DNA of 64,000 nt from positions 1 through 64,000 of the forward strand of contig CACZNC010000010.1 in NCBI GenBank assembly GCA_902782445.1, given 5' to 3'. The DNA is from an uncultured Ruminococcus sp. Lineage in GTDB: Bacteria; Bacillota; Clostridia; Oscillospirales; CAG-272. Of the stretch, positions 54,364-63,255 are shown in pieces. Positions within the stretch are counted from its first letter, which is position 1, and the number at the start of each line of letters is the position of its first letter. The position numbers and the translations under genes were made by a program. The notes beneath the pieces were generated by a model that saw only the letters and a list, made by a program, of their open reading frames with translations, was not told the origin of the DNA and did not search any database.

Positions 54364-54377
54364 GTGTTGCAAATCGG

Positions 54378-54432
54378 GGCTCTACTAGCCACTAACCACT
54401 AACCGCTAGCCACTCCTCCGCTCCTCACTCCG
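54378..54432. repeat. Heptad array (inverse orientation)
   Basis: ACTAGCC ACTAACC ACTAACC GCTAGCC ACT units followed by ctcctcactccgctc, which gives the stop codon of the next leftward gene. Confidence 0.7.
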
Positions 54433-54922
54433 CTCCCCGCCTCACGAAGACCCCTTCCGCTGCTGCGAGGGCTTTCACCGTTTCGAGCATTTCCTCCGGG
54501 GGATTGTACAGGGTCATATAGAGGTCCTCTCCGTCCGCCGTGAGTAAGCCGCGTTCGTCGGGGAAGAGGAGGGTGACGCAGCCGGCGGGGGAGTCGGGAT
54601 CCGGGCGGTCCGGGAGGGTCTCGATCAGGCGGAGGAGGGTTTCGGGATCCGGTTCCGTCCAGCCGCCTTCCGCTTCCGTGCTCGCGAGGATCCGGTAATA
54701 GCAGGAGAGGCGGAGGACGAGGGAGGCGTAGCGTTCATAGAGCCGGGACATGCGGGTCCGGGGCGGGGCGCGCAGAAAATCCTCGGCGGCGAAATACCGG
54801 TCTCCTGCCTCTCTGGGGACCCGGCGGGGGAGAAAGTCGATCACCCAGATCCCCCGGGGGGAGCCGCCGTCCTCGAAGAAGGATTCCCGGAGGGCGTCGC
54901 AATAGTCCTGGCTTTCGGTCAT
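54425..54922 (-). CDS. Hypothetical protein coupled to GH16
   Basis: A 165-residue soluble protein starting in the GH16 stop (ATGA, GGAGG upstream). It contains IWVIDFLPRRVPREAGDRYFA, a helical middle (YERYASLVLRLSCYYRIL) and CVTLLFPDERGLLTADGEDLY with a closing LETVKALAAAEGVFVRRG. Tight coupling suggests a shared role with the glucanase, but no family was recognised. The stop comes from a heptad repeat. Confidence 0.6.
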   Translation of the reverse strand: MTESQDYCDALRESFFEDGGSPRGIWVIDFLPRRVPREAGDRYFAAEDFLRAPPRTRMSRLYERYASLVLRLSCYYRILASTEAEGGWTEPDPETLLRLIETLPDRPDPDSPAGCVTLLFPDERGLLTADGEDLYMTLYNPPEEMLETVKALAAAEGVFVRRGAE

Positions 54923-55632
54923 CCGATCTCCTCCCAGACCCGCACCCAGTCGACGCGGCAGAAGTCCGGAAGCTCTTCGGGGACTATGGGAGCCGCCCAG
55001 GAGCCGAATTCCGTCGTGATCTTGAGATATCCGGGGAAGGCGCAGATCCCGGGCTCGGCGGTCCGCCAGGTCTCTTTGCCGTCGATGTAGAAGACGTACT
55101 CCTCCTTCGTCCATTCGAAGCCGTAGGTGTGCCAGCCTTCGTAGAGTTCGGGGACCGAGGGGATCACCTTCGTCGCGGCCTTGTGGGCTTCCCCGTAGCC
55201 GTCCCAGTGGATCGCGTGGTTGACGCCGCGGCGGGGGCATTCCCCGCTTTCGATGATGTCGATCTCCGCGCCGGACACCGCGGAACCGTCGACCTTGCCG
55301 ACCCGGCCGCACATCATCCAGAACGCGCCCCAGAATCCGGTGGTTTTCGGGAACATCATCCGGCATTCGAAGTACCCGTAGGCCTGCTCGAATTTGTCGA
55401 GGGAGCGGATGCCGCCGGAGACCGGGGTCCCGTCCTCCCGGATGCGGGCGCGGAGCCAGAGATTGCCGTCGTGCACCGAGGTCTCGGAGTCGGTCCAGCG
55501 TCCGCCGACGTCCTGCCTGCGCTGTTCGGGACAGAGGGACCAGACTGCGGTATCGAGGGAATCCCCTTCGAAATTGTCTTCCAGTTTCAGACGCCACGTG
55601 CGTCCGTCGAGAGTCATGGTTTCGGTGCACAT
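54919..55632 (-). CDS. Glycoside hydrolase family 16 (beta-glucanase type)
   Basis: A 237-residue jelly-roll enzyme. Catalytic motif EIDIIESG gives nucleophile Glu123, Asp125 and acid/base Glu128; YGYFECRMMFPKTTGFWGAF and GWHTYGFEWTKEEYVFYIDG are standard family strands. It would cut internal beta-1,3 or mixed beta-1,3-1,4 glucan bonds. There is no signal peptide, unusual for GH16 and suggesting intracellular action on imported oligosaccharides. GGAGG precedes the ATG. Confidence 0.9.
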   Translation of the reverse strand: MCTETMTLDGRTWRLKLEDNFEGDSLDTAVWSLCPEQRRQDVGGRWTDSETSVHDGNLWLRARIREDGTPVSGGIRSLDKFEQAYGYFECRMMFPKTTGFWGAFWMMCGRVGKVDGSAVSGAEIDIIESGECPRRGVNHAIHWDGYGEAHKAATKVIPSVPELYEGWHTYGFEWTKEEYVFYIDGKETWRTAEPGICAFPGYLKITTEFGSWAAPIVPEELPDFCRVDWVRVWEEIG

Positions 55633-55644
55633 AATAACCTCCGG

Positions 55645-55704
55645 TTTAGTTGGTAGTTGGGAGTAGTTAGTGGTTAGTAGAAGACGAGTTAGTGGATAGC
55701 GTTT
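55645..55704. repeat. Heptad array upstream of GH16
   Basis: gttggtagttgggagtagtt with GTTAGTG GTTAGTA units, starting 13 bp upstream of the GH16 start codon, so it is at or next to the GH16 leader. Confidence 0.65.
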
Positions 55705-55960
55705 CGGGGGGAGTGCGGTGCGGGATTTGAGGTTTTTGTATGGGAGCGCTCCGCTGGGATTCGGGGGACGCGCGGTCGTTCAGCCGGGGAATGGGGCGAT
55801 CTCCGCGGGCTTGTACAGATTCAAGCCGGACGAGCCTGAGAGGGGAGACAACCTCGCGCGGTCTGTGGTCGTGCAGCTGAAACATGCGCAGGATAAATCC
55901 TGCGGCCTCCGGCAGAAATTCAGGCGCGCATTCGGCGTTGTCGCGATTTAGGGATTCCGG
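55705..55960. repeat. Structured repeat, family D
   Basis: Best preserved copy of the family (gggagcgctccgctgggat, caagccggacgagcctgag, cctcgcgcggtctgtggtcg). Its hairpin CGCAGGAT/ATCCTGCG (55887-55904) corresponds, inverted, to that of family C. Confidence 0.7.
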
Positions 55961-56013
55961 ATCCGATTGTCCATCCCCGCGCGGATCAAGAAAAACACGG
56001 GGGGTGGCGGCAA

Positions 56014-56029
56014 TGTTTCACGTGAAACA
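56014..56029. promoter_or_regulatory. parS-like palindrome (exact)
   Basis: TGTTTCACGTGAAACA, exact; followed after 17 bp by a second, imperfect site. Confidence 0.75.
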
Positions 56030-56046
56030 ATTCCTTCTTTTGCCAA

Positions 56047-56062
56047 TGTTTCATGTGAAACA
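56047..56062. promoter_or_regulatory. parS-like palindrome (15/16)
   Basis: TGTTTCATGTGAAACA; the central CG has become TG. Left edge of composite element 6. Confidence 0.65.
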
Positions 56063-56113
56063 GTCCTGCTTCTCCGTCAGACAGGCCGCCGCACGTCCCG
56101 TTCCGTCTTTACG

Positions 56114-56274
56114 TTGTCATTCTGAACGAAGTGAAGAATCTTCGCACTGGATTTGCAAGCCGTAGTTTCAGTCGGAAGACAGTCTTCATTTCTTTTGCGG
56201 GATTCCGCCGACTATAACTGCGGCTGTGTGATGAAGAGCATAGATTCTTCGTCGCAGGCTCCTCAGAATGACAA
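56114..56274. mobile_element. MITE-like element, copy 6 (161 bp)
   Basis: Ends TTGTCATTCTGA and TCAGAATGACAA are intact. The interior has GCAAGCCGTAGTTTCAGTCG and its near-inverse GCCGACTATAACTGCGGCTG, a longer subtype shared with copy 5. Confidence 0.75.
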
Positions 56275-56316
56275 CGAGAAGCGGAACGCGGGGGACAGCT
56301 GCACGGTATGAAGAAT

Positions 56317-56332
56317 TGTTCCACGTGAAACA
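56317..56332. promoter_or_regulatory. parS-like palindrome (15/16)
   Basis: TGTTCCACGTGAAACA; the fifth base differs. Right edge of composite element 6. Confidence 0.65.
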
Positions 56333-56364
56333 CCCGTCCGCCGCTTCATAACCGATCCCCGGCT

Positions 56365-56436
56365 GACGGTTCCCCAACTCCTCACTCCTAACTCGTCCTC
56401 TACTAGCCTCTAACCTCTTCCCACTAACAACTCAAT
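56365..56436. repeat. Heptad array (inverse orientation)
   Basis: ccccaactcctcactcctaa with tactagcctctaacctcttc units between composite element 6 and the DUF4091 promoter. Confidence 0.65.
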
Positions 56437-56493
56437 TATAGCAGGTCTTTCCGAAAAACGCAAGCAAATCGGGGGTTTTTCACGAAAAAGGGG

Positions 56494-56522
56494 TTGAAAA
56501 AGGCGGGGAAATCCGATAAAAT
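56494..56522 (+). promoter_or_regulatory. Promoter of the DUF4091 gene
   Basis: TTGAAA at 56494-56499, 17-bp spacer, TAAAAT at 56517-56522; the ATG follows at 56571. Confidence 0.75.
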
Positions 56523-56570
56523 AGCAAAAGAGAACGCAGAACGAACGCTTTTTCCACAAAGGAGGCATTT

Positions 56571-58133
56571 ATGATTACCACCGTCGTTTCGTCCGCCGAA
56601 TTCACCTACCCGGACCGGTTCGCCTATCCGTCCTCGGCCCCCTCCGCCGACGTCTTCACCGCCCGGGGGACTTGCGCCTCGTTCCAGGTCCTGCTCCGGG
56701 GACTGGAATCGCCCGCCCTCGACGTGAGCTTCCGGGATCTGCCCGCCGGGGTGACGCCGGAGATCTTCGCCCTGAAATCCGTTCCGGTGGAGCAGAACAT
56801 CAACATCCCCGAAAAGGACTTCAAACCCCACTGGCCCGAGCGCGCCGCCCCCTACCGCGTCTACGACTGCCTCCGGGATTTTGACGGGACCGTCGAGATC
56901 GAAGGGGAAGAGAAGCAGGGCGGGATCTACGTCTGCCTGCACGCCGGCCGGGACGCGGAGCCGGGAGTCTATTCCTTCTCCCTGATCCTGAACGGGACGG
57001 AGATCCCCGTAAAGCTCGAGATCTATGCCGCGCGGCTCCCCGAAGAGACTCTCAAGATCATCGTCGGGTACACAAGGGCGCCGCTCTCCTCCCCCGCATT
57101 CCACGGCCTGACCCCGGGGACCCCGGAATATGACGCCCTCGACCGGAAATACCTCGCCGCCCTGCGCAGGATGCACCAGAACATGATGTACGTCGGCGGC
57201 GTGAACGCGGTCCGGGGGGACGACGGGCACTGGACCTTCGATTTCTCGGGTCTCGTCAAGATGATGGAGACCTTCGAGGCCGCGGGGATGAAGTATTTCA
57301 ATCTTCCCTCCATCGGCGGGCGCAAAAGCTGGTCGGAGTCCACGATCCTCGTCCGGGGGATGCCCGCCATGTCCTACGAGGCCTACGTCTACCTGGCGGA
57401 ATACCTGCCTGCCCTGACGGAGGTCCTCGACGAGCACGGCTGGACCGAGCGGTGCGTCATGGGGGTGGCCGACGAGCCGAACGCCGCCAACGCCACCGAA
57501 TTCCGGGCCCTCTGCGGTCTGGTGCACCGGCTGGCCCCGCGGATCCGGCTCTGCGACGCCATGTCCTGGGGCAATCTGCACGGAGCCCTCGACGTCTGGG
57601 TCCCGCTCAACGCCGAATACGACCGCCACCGGGACGAGATCGAGACTTTCCGGCAGAACGGCGCGGAGATCTGGCACTATGTCTGCTGCGGCCCGCGGGA
57701 ATACGGCTATATCAACCGGTTCATGGACTATCCCCTGCTCTCGACCCGGTATCTGCACTGGGGGAATTACCGCTACGATCTGACGGGCTTTCTGCATTGG
57801 GCCTCGAACTGCTATCAGCCCGGGCAGGATCCCTTCCTCCAGAACTGTCCCGAGCACCACAACGCGGACGCCGTGTGCTTCCTGCCCGCCGGGGACACGC
57901 ACATCCTCTATCCGGGCGAGGGCGCGCCGTGGATCTCGATCCGCCTCGAAGCCGAACGGGAGAGCGCGGAGGAGTACGAAATGCTGAAAAAGCTGGCCGA
58001 ACGGGACAAGCCTCTCGCCGACGGGATCTGCGCCTCCGTCTTCCGCTCCTTCCGGGACGTGGAGTACGACGTCGGGAAATTCACCGCGGCGAAGAGGAGA
58101 CTGCTGGAAGAACTGTCGAAGGCGGAAGGATAG
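56571..58133 (+). CDS. DUF4091-type putative glycoside hydrolase
   Basis: A 520-residue protein with AAAGGAGG before the ATG. The first 170 residues form a beta-rich domain (GTCASFQVLLRGLESPALDV), then a TIM-barrel-like catalytic region with VADEPN at Asp301-Glu302. This Asp-Glu pair and the downstream GFLHWASNCYQPGQDPF and ILYPGEGAPWISIRLEAER motifs match DUF4091, related to GH123. It has no signal peptide. Substrate unknown; an N-acetylhexosaminide or plant glycan is possible. Confidence 0.82.
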   Translation: MITTVVSSAEFTYPDRFAYPSSAPSADVFTARGTCASFQVLLRGLESPALDVSFRDLPAGVTPEIFALKSVPVEQNINIPEKDFKPHWPERAAPYRVYDCLRDFDGTVEIEGEEKQGGIYVCLHAGRDAEPGVYSFSLILNGTEIPVKLEIYAARLPEETLKIIVGYTRAPLSSPAFHGLTPGTPEYDALDRKYLAALRRMHQNMMYVGGVNAVRGDDGHWTFDFSGLVKMMETFEAAGMKYFNLPSIGGRKSWSESTILVRGMPAMSYEAYVYLAEYLPALTEVLDEHGWTERCVMGVADEPNAANATEFRALCGLVHRLAPRIRLCDAMSWGNLHGALDVWVPLNAEYDRHRDEIETFRQNGAEIWHYVCCGPREYGYINRFMDYPLLSTRYLHWGNYRYDLTGFLHWASNCYQPGQDPFLQNCPEHHNADAVCFLPAGDTHILYPGEGAPWISIRLEAERESAEEYEMLKKLAERDKPLADGICASVFRSFRDVEYDVGKFTAAKRRLLEELSKAEG

Positions 58134-58230
58134 GAGAGTTGGGAGTTGGTAGGGGCTGGTGGCTGGCAGATCGGGGGCGTGTCCTCGTTCTACTAACCAC
58201 TGGCCGCTTCCGACTGCCAACTCCTCGTTC
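58134..58230. repeat. Heptad-array pair without parS
   Basis: gagagttgggagttggtagg and the opposed ctactaaccactggccgctt arm; no palindrome between them. Confidence 0.65.
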
Positions 58231-58296
58231 CTCCGTCCGGGGCTGCTTGGAAAATGTAAACAAACTGTAAATTCGCGGGAAACGGGAGGAAAACGT

Positions 58297-58326
58297 CTGA
58301 CTTTTTCCCGGGGGATGTGGTATAAT
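58297..58326 (+). promoter_or_regulatory. Promoter of the decayed surface-protein gene
   Basis: TATAAT at 58321-58326 with CTGACT at 58297-58302 (18-bp spacer). Confidence 0.55.
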
Positions 58327-58395
58327 AAACAACAAAAATTTATTCCCCGGGGAATCTGAAAGGGGTTTTCCCGCAATCAGTACAAGGAGACTGAC

Positions 58396-59150
58396 AAGAA
58401 AAAAGCGGCATCTCTGTTTATCATCGCGGCAATGATGCTTTCGCTGCTCGCGGTCCCGGCGTCAGCCGTCGACTCCGGCGCGGATCTTCTGAAAAGGCGG
58501 AATTCTATCTGACGTTCGAAGAAGGCATCAAGGACGACATGGGCAGGCACACCTTCGAATCGGACGGCGACGTTCCCAGCGTGGACGGCAGATTCGGTAA
58601 GGGCATCGCCACCGACAGCGACAATTATTACATCTATTCCGACGACGTGGTCTTCGGCGCGGATTCCTGGACCCTGACCTCCTGGGTCAAGATCGACAAC
58701 CATGCCGGCGACCCCTGTCTCTTCTCCAATAAAGACTGGAACTCCGGCGGCAACCCCGGCTGGCTGATCTGCGTCCGCGACGGCGACTGGAAGATCAACG
58801 GCAACCCCAACGCGTGGACGATCTCCGTTTCCGCCGACGGCGAGAACTGGACCGAACTGGCGAAGGGCGACGACAGCTTCTTCGAGGAGACCAATTTCAC
58901 CTACTACGCCGGCGACGCTGCCGCAGAGGGCGTCTCCTACGTGAAGTTCGAGGCCGCCTCCACCGCCGCGAACCTCTTCCAGGTCTCCGAACTGAACCTC
59001 CTCGGCGAAAAGACCGGCGAGCTCGGCGCGGCTGACGAAGCTCTCGACGACAAGGCCGAGGCTCCCCAGACCTTCGACTTCGGCATCATTGCCGCTGTCG
59101 CTGCCGTGATCTCCCTCGGCGGTTTCGCCCTCGCAAAGAAAAAGCACTGA
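58396..59150 (+). pseudogene. Decayed surface protein (signal peptide, LamG-like domain, C-terminal anchor)
   Basis: AAGGAG (58384-58389) is followed by ACTGAC and then directly AAGAAAAAAGCG, with no start codon; the gene at 59309 has the same GGAGACTGAC followed by ATG, so an ATG seems to have been lost. The peptide KKKAASLFIIAAMMLSLLAV ending PASA is a signal sequence, but its frame stops at 58510, while the body continues one frame back (SEKAEFYLTFEEG). The body has a LamG beginning (SWTLTSWVKIDNHAG), then an F5/8C-like end, and a PQTFD motif, a hydrophobic helix and KKKH, like a sortase-type anchor. Assembly error is the alternative to true decay. Confidence 0.65.
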
Positions 59151-59249
59151 ATCCGAACCGGGAGCGGCGCGGGATCCTTCAAGGGGGGACTCCCGCCCTC
59201 CGGCACCGGAACAAAATAAAATCATGCCCGGGATCTGACCGGGAATCAG

Positions 59250-59291
59250 CAGTCCGTCGGATCTCCATCCTTTCCGGCGGACTGATTTTTT
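59250..59291 (+). terminator. Intrinsic terminator
   Basis: CAGTCCGTCGG (59250-59260) pairs with CCGGCGGACTG (59274-59284), followed by ATTTTTT. It ends the pseudogene transcript just before the MBL gene. Confidence 0.85.
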
Positions 59292-59308
59292 CGAGAGAGG
59301 AGACTGAC

Positions 59309-60136
59309 ATGAACAACGCCGTTCACATGCTCAAATCCGTTGAGGACACGATCTGCAACAGCTTCATCATCACGACGGAGGACGGACGCGTGATCCTGAT
59401 CGACGGGGGACACGCGGCTCAGACGGACTATCTGCTCGACTATCTGAGAGAAGTCACCGGGGAGGCCGTCCCCCGCGTCGACGCCTGGTTCCTCTCCCAT
59501 CCCCACGACGACCACGTGGACGCCTTTTTCGACGTCATGGAGCACAGGGCGGGAGAGATCGCGCTGGACACGGTCTATCTCAACTTCCCCTCGAAGCTCT
59601 TTTTCAAGGGGAACGACGAATCCGCCGAGCAGACGATGGAGGACTTCTACCGCGCCCTGCCCCGCTTCGCCGACAGGATGCGGATCCTCTGCGGCGGGGA
59701 CGAGTTTGAGATCGGCGCGGCGAAGATCAAAGTCCTCTATTCCCAGGACTTCGAATTCAAGGGCTGCAACAATTCCTCCCTGGTCTTCCGCATGGATCTC
59801 GGCGGAAAAAGCGCGCTCTTCACCGGGGACTGCGGCGTGGAGGCGGGCTGCAAGATCGTGCGCCTCTGGAAGGACACGGGACTGCTCGACTGCGACATCG
59901 TCCAGATGGCCCACCACGGCCAGAACGGCTGCGACCGGGCGTTCTACGAGGCCGTGAAGCCGGAGATCTGCCTCTGGCCCACCCCCTCCTGGCTCTGGAC
60001 CAACATCGACGGCACCGGTCCCTTCCGCACCCTCGAAACGAGGATGTGGATGGAAGAGATCGGTGTGAAGGAAAACTACGTCATGAAGGACGGAACGCAG
60101 GTGATTAGTTGGCAGCGGCCGGTGGCTAGGGATTAG
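59309..60136 (+). CDS. MBL-fold metallohydrolase (ComEC/Rec2-like)
   Basis: A 275-residue soluble protein. The zinc motif HxHxDH is His64, His66, Asp68, His69 (SHPHDDHVD), with ALFTGDCG and VQMAHHGQNGC supplying further ligands. The arrangement is like the lactamase-like part of ComEC or related hydrolases, without membrane helices. GGAG precedes the ATG. The closing residues ISWQRPVARD are read from a heptad repeat (ttagttggcagcggccggtg), so the native C-terminus has been altered or extended. Confidence 0.85.
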   Translation: MNNAVHMLKSVEDTICNSFIITTEDGRVILIDGGHAAQTDYLLDYLREVTGEAVPRVDAWFLSHPHDDHVDAFFDVMEHRAGEIALDTVYLNFPSKLFFKGNDESAEQTMEDFYRALPRFADRMRILCGGDEFEIGAAKIKVLYSQDFEFKGCNNSSLVFRMDLGGKSALFTGDCGVEAGCKIVRLWKDTGLLDCDIVQMAHHGQNGCDRAFYEAVKPEICLWPTPSWLWTNIDGTGPFRTLETRMWMEEIGVKENYVMKDGTQVISWQRPVARD

Positions 60137-60228
60137 CAGAGGCTGACAGGGAGTGAAATTCTGAATTCATTCCTCGCTCGTTCTACTACCCACTACCCGC
60201 TCCCAACTAACCACTTCTCGGAGGGCAT
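60100..60228. repeat. Heptad-array pair without parS
   Basis: Arms tagttggcagcggccggtgg and, inverted, actacccactacccgctccc flank a gaaattctgaattcattc centre. The left arm is part of the MBL coding sequence. Confidence 0.7.
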
Positions 60229-60231
60229 TCC

Positions 60232-61518
60232 ATGATCGTGACCAATCCAATTCTTCCTCTCGATACCTTTGTTCCCGACGTCGAAGCCCATGTCTGGGAC
60301 GACGGGCGGATCTACCTCTACGGCTCCTTCGATCTTCCGGGGGAGAGACGCTACTGCTCGGGGGAGTACCATGTGTATTCCTCGGAGGATATGGTGCGCT
60401 GGACCGATCACGGCGTCTCCTTCTCCCTCGCCTGGACGAAGGACGGCTGGGCCGCCGGAATGGACGCGCTCTACGCCCCGGACTGCGCCTTCCGGAACGG
60501 GAAGTACTATCTCTACTACTGCGTCCCGGACGGGCGCTGCGGCGTAGCGGTGAGCGGGAATCCCGCCGGGCCCTTCGAGGACTGCGGTCCGATGGCCCAC
60601 GTCCACGGCATCGACCCCGCCGTGATGATCGACGACGACGGGCAGGCCTGGTTCTACTGGGGCCAGTTCGATCGGGTCCGGGCGGCGAAGCTCAGGGACA
60701 ATATGACCGAGATCGACCCCGCCACCGCCGTGCAGCCCCTGTCCGTGAAGGAGCACGAATTCCACGAGGGCTCCTCCGTCAAAAAGATCGGCGGGAAATA
60801 CTACTTCCTCTACACCGACACCCACCGCCACGGGGGACGCGCCACCTCCCTCGGGTACGCCGTGTCCGACAAACCTGACCGGGGATTCGTCTACGGCGGG
60901 ATCGTGATCGACAATTTCGGATGCGACCCCCGGACCTGGAACAACCACGGCTCCCTCTGTGAATTCCGGGGACAGTGGTACGTCTTCTACCACCGCTCCA
61001 CCCACGCCGGGGAGTTCTCCCGCCACGTCTGCGCCGAACCGGTCTTTTTTGAAGCCGACGGGTCGATCCGGGAGGTGAAAATGACCTCCGGGCTGTTCCG
61101 GGCGGGGGAGGTCGTCCCTGCCTGCCGTTCGGCGGAGCTTGCGGGGGACGTCCGCATCGCGGGGGATCCCGATTCCGCCTTCGGGTACGCGCTCCGGGAG
61201 ATCCGGGACGGGGACCGGGCTCTGTTCCGCTCCGTCGAGCCTGCGGGGGAGGACTCCCTCGTGATCCGGGTGAAGCCGGAGAAGATCCCGGAGGACGCGC
61301 CGCGGAAGAATGACCGCCCCCCGCGCGTCGAGCTGTATCTCGGCGGGACGTATGCCGGATGCGCCGTTCTGCCGGAAGCGGGGGAGGGCTATGTCAGCGT
61401 CCCCGTGAAGACCGAGCGGCCTTTCTCCGGCGTCACGGAAGCGGAATTCCGGTTTTACGGACAAAACTGCCGCTTCTCCTTCGATTCGTTCGCCTTCGGA
61501 AAGGACGCTGTGATCTGA
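60232..61518 (+). CDS. Glycoside hydrolase family 43
   Basis: A 428-residue five-bladed propeller enzyme acting on arabinoxylan-type or galactan side chains. The three family acids are Asp16 (VPDVEAHV), Asp128 (GIDPAVMIDDDG) and Glu179 (EFHEGSSVKKI). The C-terminal 130 residues form a CBM6-like beta sandwich (SAFGYALREIRDGDRALFRS, EAEFRFYGQNCRF). No signal peptide. GGAGGG precedes the ATG. A sugar-binding lipoprotein gene follows 74 bp downstream, probably in the same operon. Confidence 0.9.
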   Translation: MIVTNPILPLDTFVPDVEAHVWDDGRIYLYGSFDLPGERRYCSGEYHVYSSEDMVRWTDHGVSFSLAWTKDGWAAGMDALYAPDCAFRNGKYYLYYCVPDGRCGVAVSGNPAGPFEDCGPMAHVHGIDPAVMIDDDGQAWFYWGQFDRVRAAKLRDNMTEIDPATAVQPLSVKEHEFHEGSSVKKIGGKYYFLYTDTHRHGGRATSLGYAVSDKPDRGFVYGGIVIDNFGCDPRTWNNHGSLCEFRGQWYVFYHRSTHAGEFSRHVCAEPVFFEADGSIREVKMTSGLFRAGEVVPACRSAELAGDVRIAGDPDSAFGYALREIRDGDRALFRSVEPAGEDSLVIRVKPEKIPEDAPRKNDRPPRVELYLGGTYAGCAVLPEAGEGYVSVPVKTERPFSGVTEAEFRFYGQNCRFSFDSFAFGKDAVI

Positions 61519-61592
61519 CCGGCGCTCCGACATTCCGATTCCCATAAATAGTTCCGCAGTCTGAACCGATACAAGGAAAGGAGAACCCTGAA

Positions 61593-63065
61593 ATGAAGAA
61601 ATTCCTCTGCGTCCTCTTGACCGCCCTGATGCTCCTCCCCGCGTTCGCCGGATGCTCCGAACAAAACAAGGAATCCTCCGACCCGGCTTCGAACGGCCCG
61701 GCCCCAACCGGAAGCGATCCCGCCGCCGCCGAGACGGAGCCCGAGGAGACCGCCCTCCCCGACAACCTTCCCGAGAAGAAGTTCGACGGCTACACCTTCA
61801 CCGCCTCCGCCCACTCCGAACAGATCGGCATCGAGGAGGAGACCGGCGAGGTGCTGAACGACGCCCTGTTCCAGCGGGACCTCGTGGTGGAGAACCGCTT
61901 CGACGTCAGGCTCGTCACCGAAAAATTCGATGACTACACCCCCGCCCTCGAAGCGCTGAAACGCTCCGTAACGGCGGGCACGGACGACTACGACTGCGGA
62001 TTCATCCACATGGTGTCCGCCTCGAGCGCCGCCTCCGCCGGGTATTTCTTCTCCCTCGACGAGCTGGGGTACATCGACCCGACGAAGCCCTGGTGGGACA
62101 CCGACTGCGTGGACGCCTTCACGGTCGCCGGGCACATGAAGCTCCTCTGCGGGATGCTGCTGCCGAACGCGATGCTGCGCTCCTCCTGCATGGTCTTCAA
62201 CAAGAACCGCTTCGACGACCACGGCCTCGAATACCCCTATTCCCAGGTGGACGCCGGCGAATGGACCCTCGACGCCCTCTATGAGATCACGAAGGACACC
62301 ACCCGGGACGTCAACGGCGACGGCGAGATCAAGGAGACCGACGACTTCTACGGCCTGACCCAGTGGTACCTCGACAGCCCGTACTCCTTCTACTACGGCG
62401 CGGGCGGGACCATCGTCACCAAGGACGCCGACGGGGTGCCGGTCCTGAACGCGGATCTCGAGAGGAACACCGCCATCTACGAGAAGATCTACAAGGTCGT
62501 CATCGACAACAATTCCAACTACCACACGGATATCGCGACCTACGGCCGTTCCTACGACACCTTCAACGAAGGGCGCGCCCTGTTCTGCGAGGCGTCCCTG
62601 TCCCATCTGAAAAACGACGGCTTCCGGGAGATGGAGGACGATTACGGCGTGCTTCCGATCCCGAAATACGACGCGGGCCAGAGCCAGTACATGAGCTTCG
62701 TCAACGGCGCGGTGTCCATGCTGGTGGTCCCCTCCGTCTGCCCGGATCCCGAACGCACGGGCATCCTGCTGGAAGGTCTCGCCTCCGAATCCTGGCGCAA
62801 CGTCTACGACGCCCTGTTCGAGATCACGGCGAAATCGAAATCCGCCCGGGACCCCGACTCCTCCCGCATGATGGACCTGGTCATGGCCAACCGCGTCTTC
62901 GACCTCGGCTATTCCCACCTGTACAGCCAGGGCTGGGTGCAGTTCGTCCGGGACCTCCTCGCCAGCAAGTCCACCGACGTGGCCTCCATGTGGGCGAAGA
63001 ACGAAAAGATCATGAACAAGATGCTCGAAAAGGTCATCGAGGCGTACGAGAAGAACAACGAGTAA
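61593..63065 (+). CDS. Extracellular solute-binding lipoprotein (carbohydrate type)
   Basis: A 490-residue lipoprotein with lipobox PAFAGC and an acidic Pro/Glu linker. It is paralogous to the protein at 108-1595 (shared ALFQRDLVVENRFDV-like, GEWTLDAL and VNGDGEI segments). GGAG precedes the ATG. Adjacent GH43 suggests its ligand is the same plant-derived sugar, such as arabinose-containing oligosaccharides. ABC permease genes are not in the window. Confidence 0.87.
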   Translation: MKKFLCVLLTALMLLPAFAGCSEQNKESSDPASNGPAPTGSDPAAAETEPEETALPDNLPEKKFDGYTFTASAHSEQIGIEEETGEVLNDALFQRDLVVENRFDVRLVTEKFDDYTPALEALKRSVTAGTDDYDCGFIHMVSASSAASAGYFFSLDELGYIDPTKPWWDTDCVDAFTVAGHMKLLCGMLLPNAMLRSSCMVFNKNRFDDHGLEYPYSQVDAGEWTLDALYEITKDTTRDVNGDGEIKETDDFYGLTQWYLDSPYSFYYGAGGTIVTKDADGVPVLNADLERNTAIYEKIYKVVIDNNSNYHTDIATYGRSYDTFNEGRALFCEASLSHLKNDGFREMEDDYGVLPIPKYDAGQSQYMSFVNGAVSMLVVPSVCPDPERTGILLEGLASESWRNVYDALFEITAKSKSARDPDSSRMMDLVMANRVFDLGYSHLYSQGWVQFVRDLLASKSTDVASMWAKNEKIMNKMLEKVIEAYEKNNE

Positions 63066-63067
63066 GA

Positions 63068-63240
63068 AAGTTGGAAGCGGCTGGTGGCTAGTAGTTAGCA
63101 GACCGTCAGCCGGGATTCGCTGTGCAGCGACGGACAGTCTGTTTCACGTGAAGCAAGAGATTATTCCTTATTCCTCACTCCTCACTCCTAACTCCTCACT
63201 CGTCCTTCTACCCACTAGCCGCTTTTCACTAACAACTAAA
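63068..63240. repeat. Heptad-array arms around a parS-like site
   Basis: Left arm gttggaagcggctggtggct; right arm ttattccttattcctcactc and the inverse TAGCCGC units, running to the VanX-like leader. Confidence 0.7.
63140..63155. promoter_or_regulatory. parS-like palindrome (15/16)
   Basis: TGTTTCACGTGAAGCA; base 14 is G instead of A. Confidence 0.6.
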
Positions 63241-63255
63241 ACCGGAGGCTTTCCC

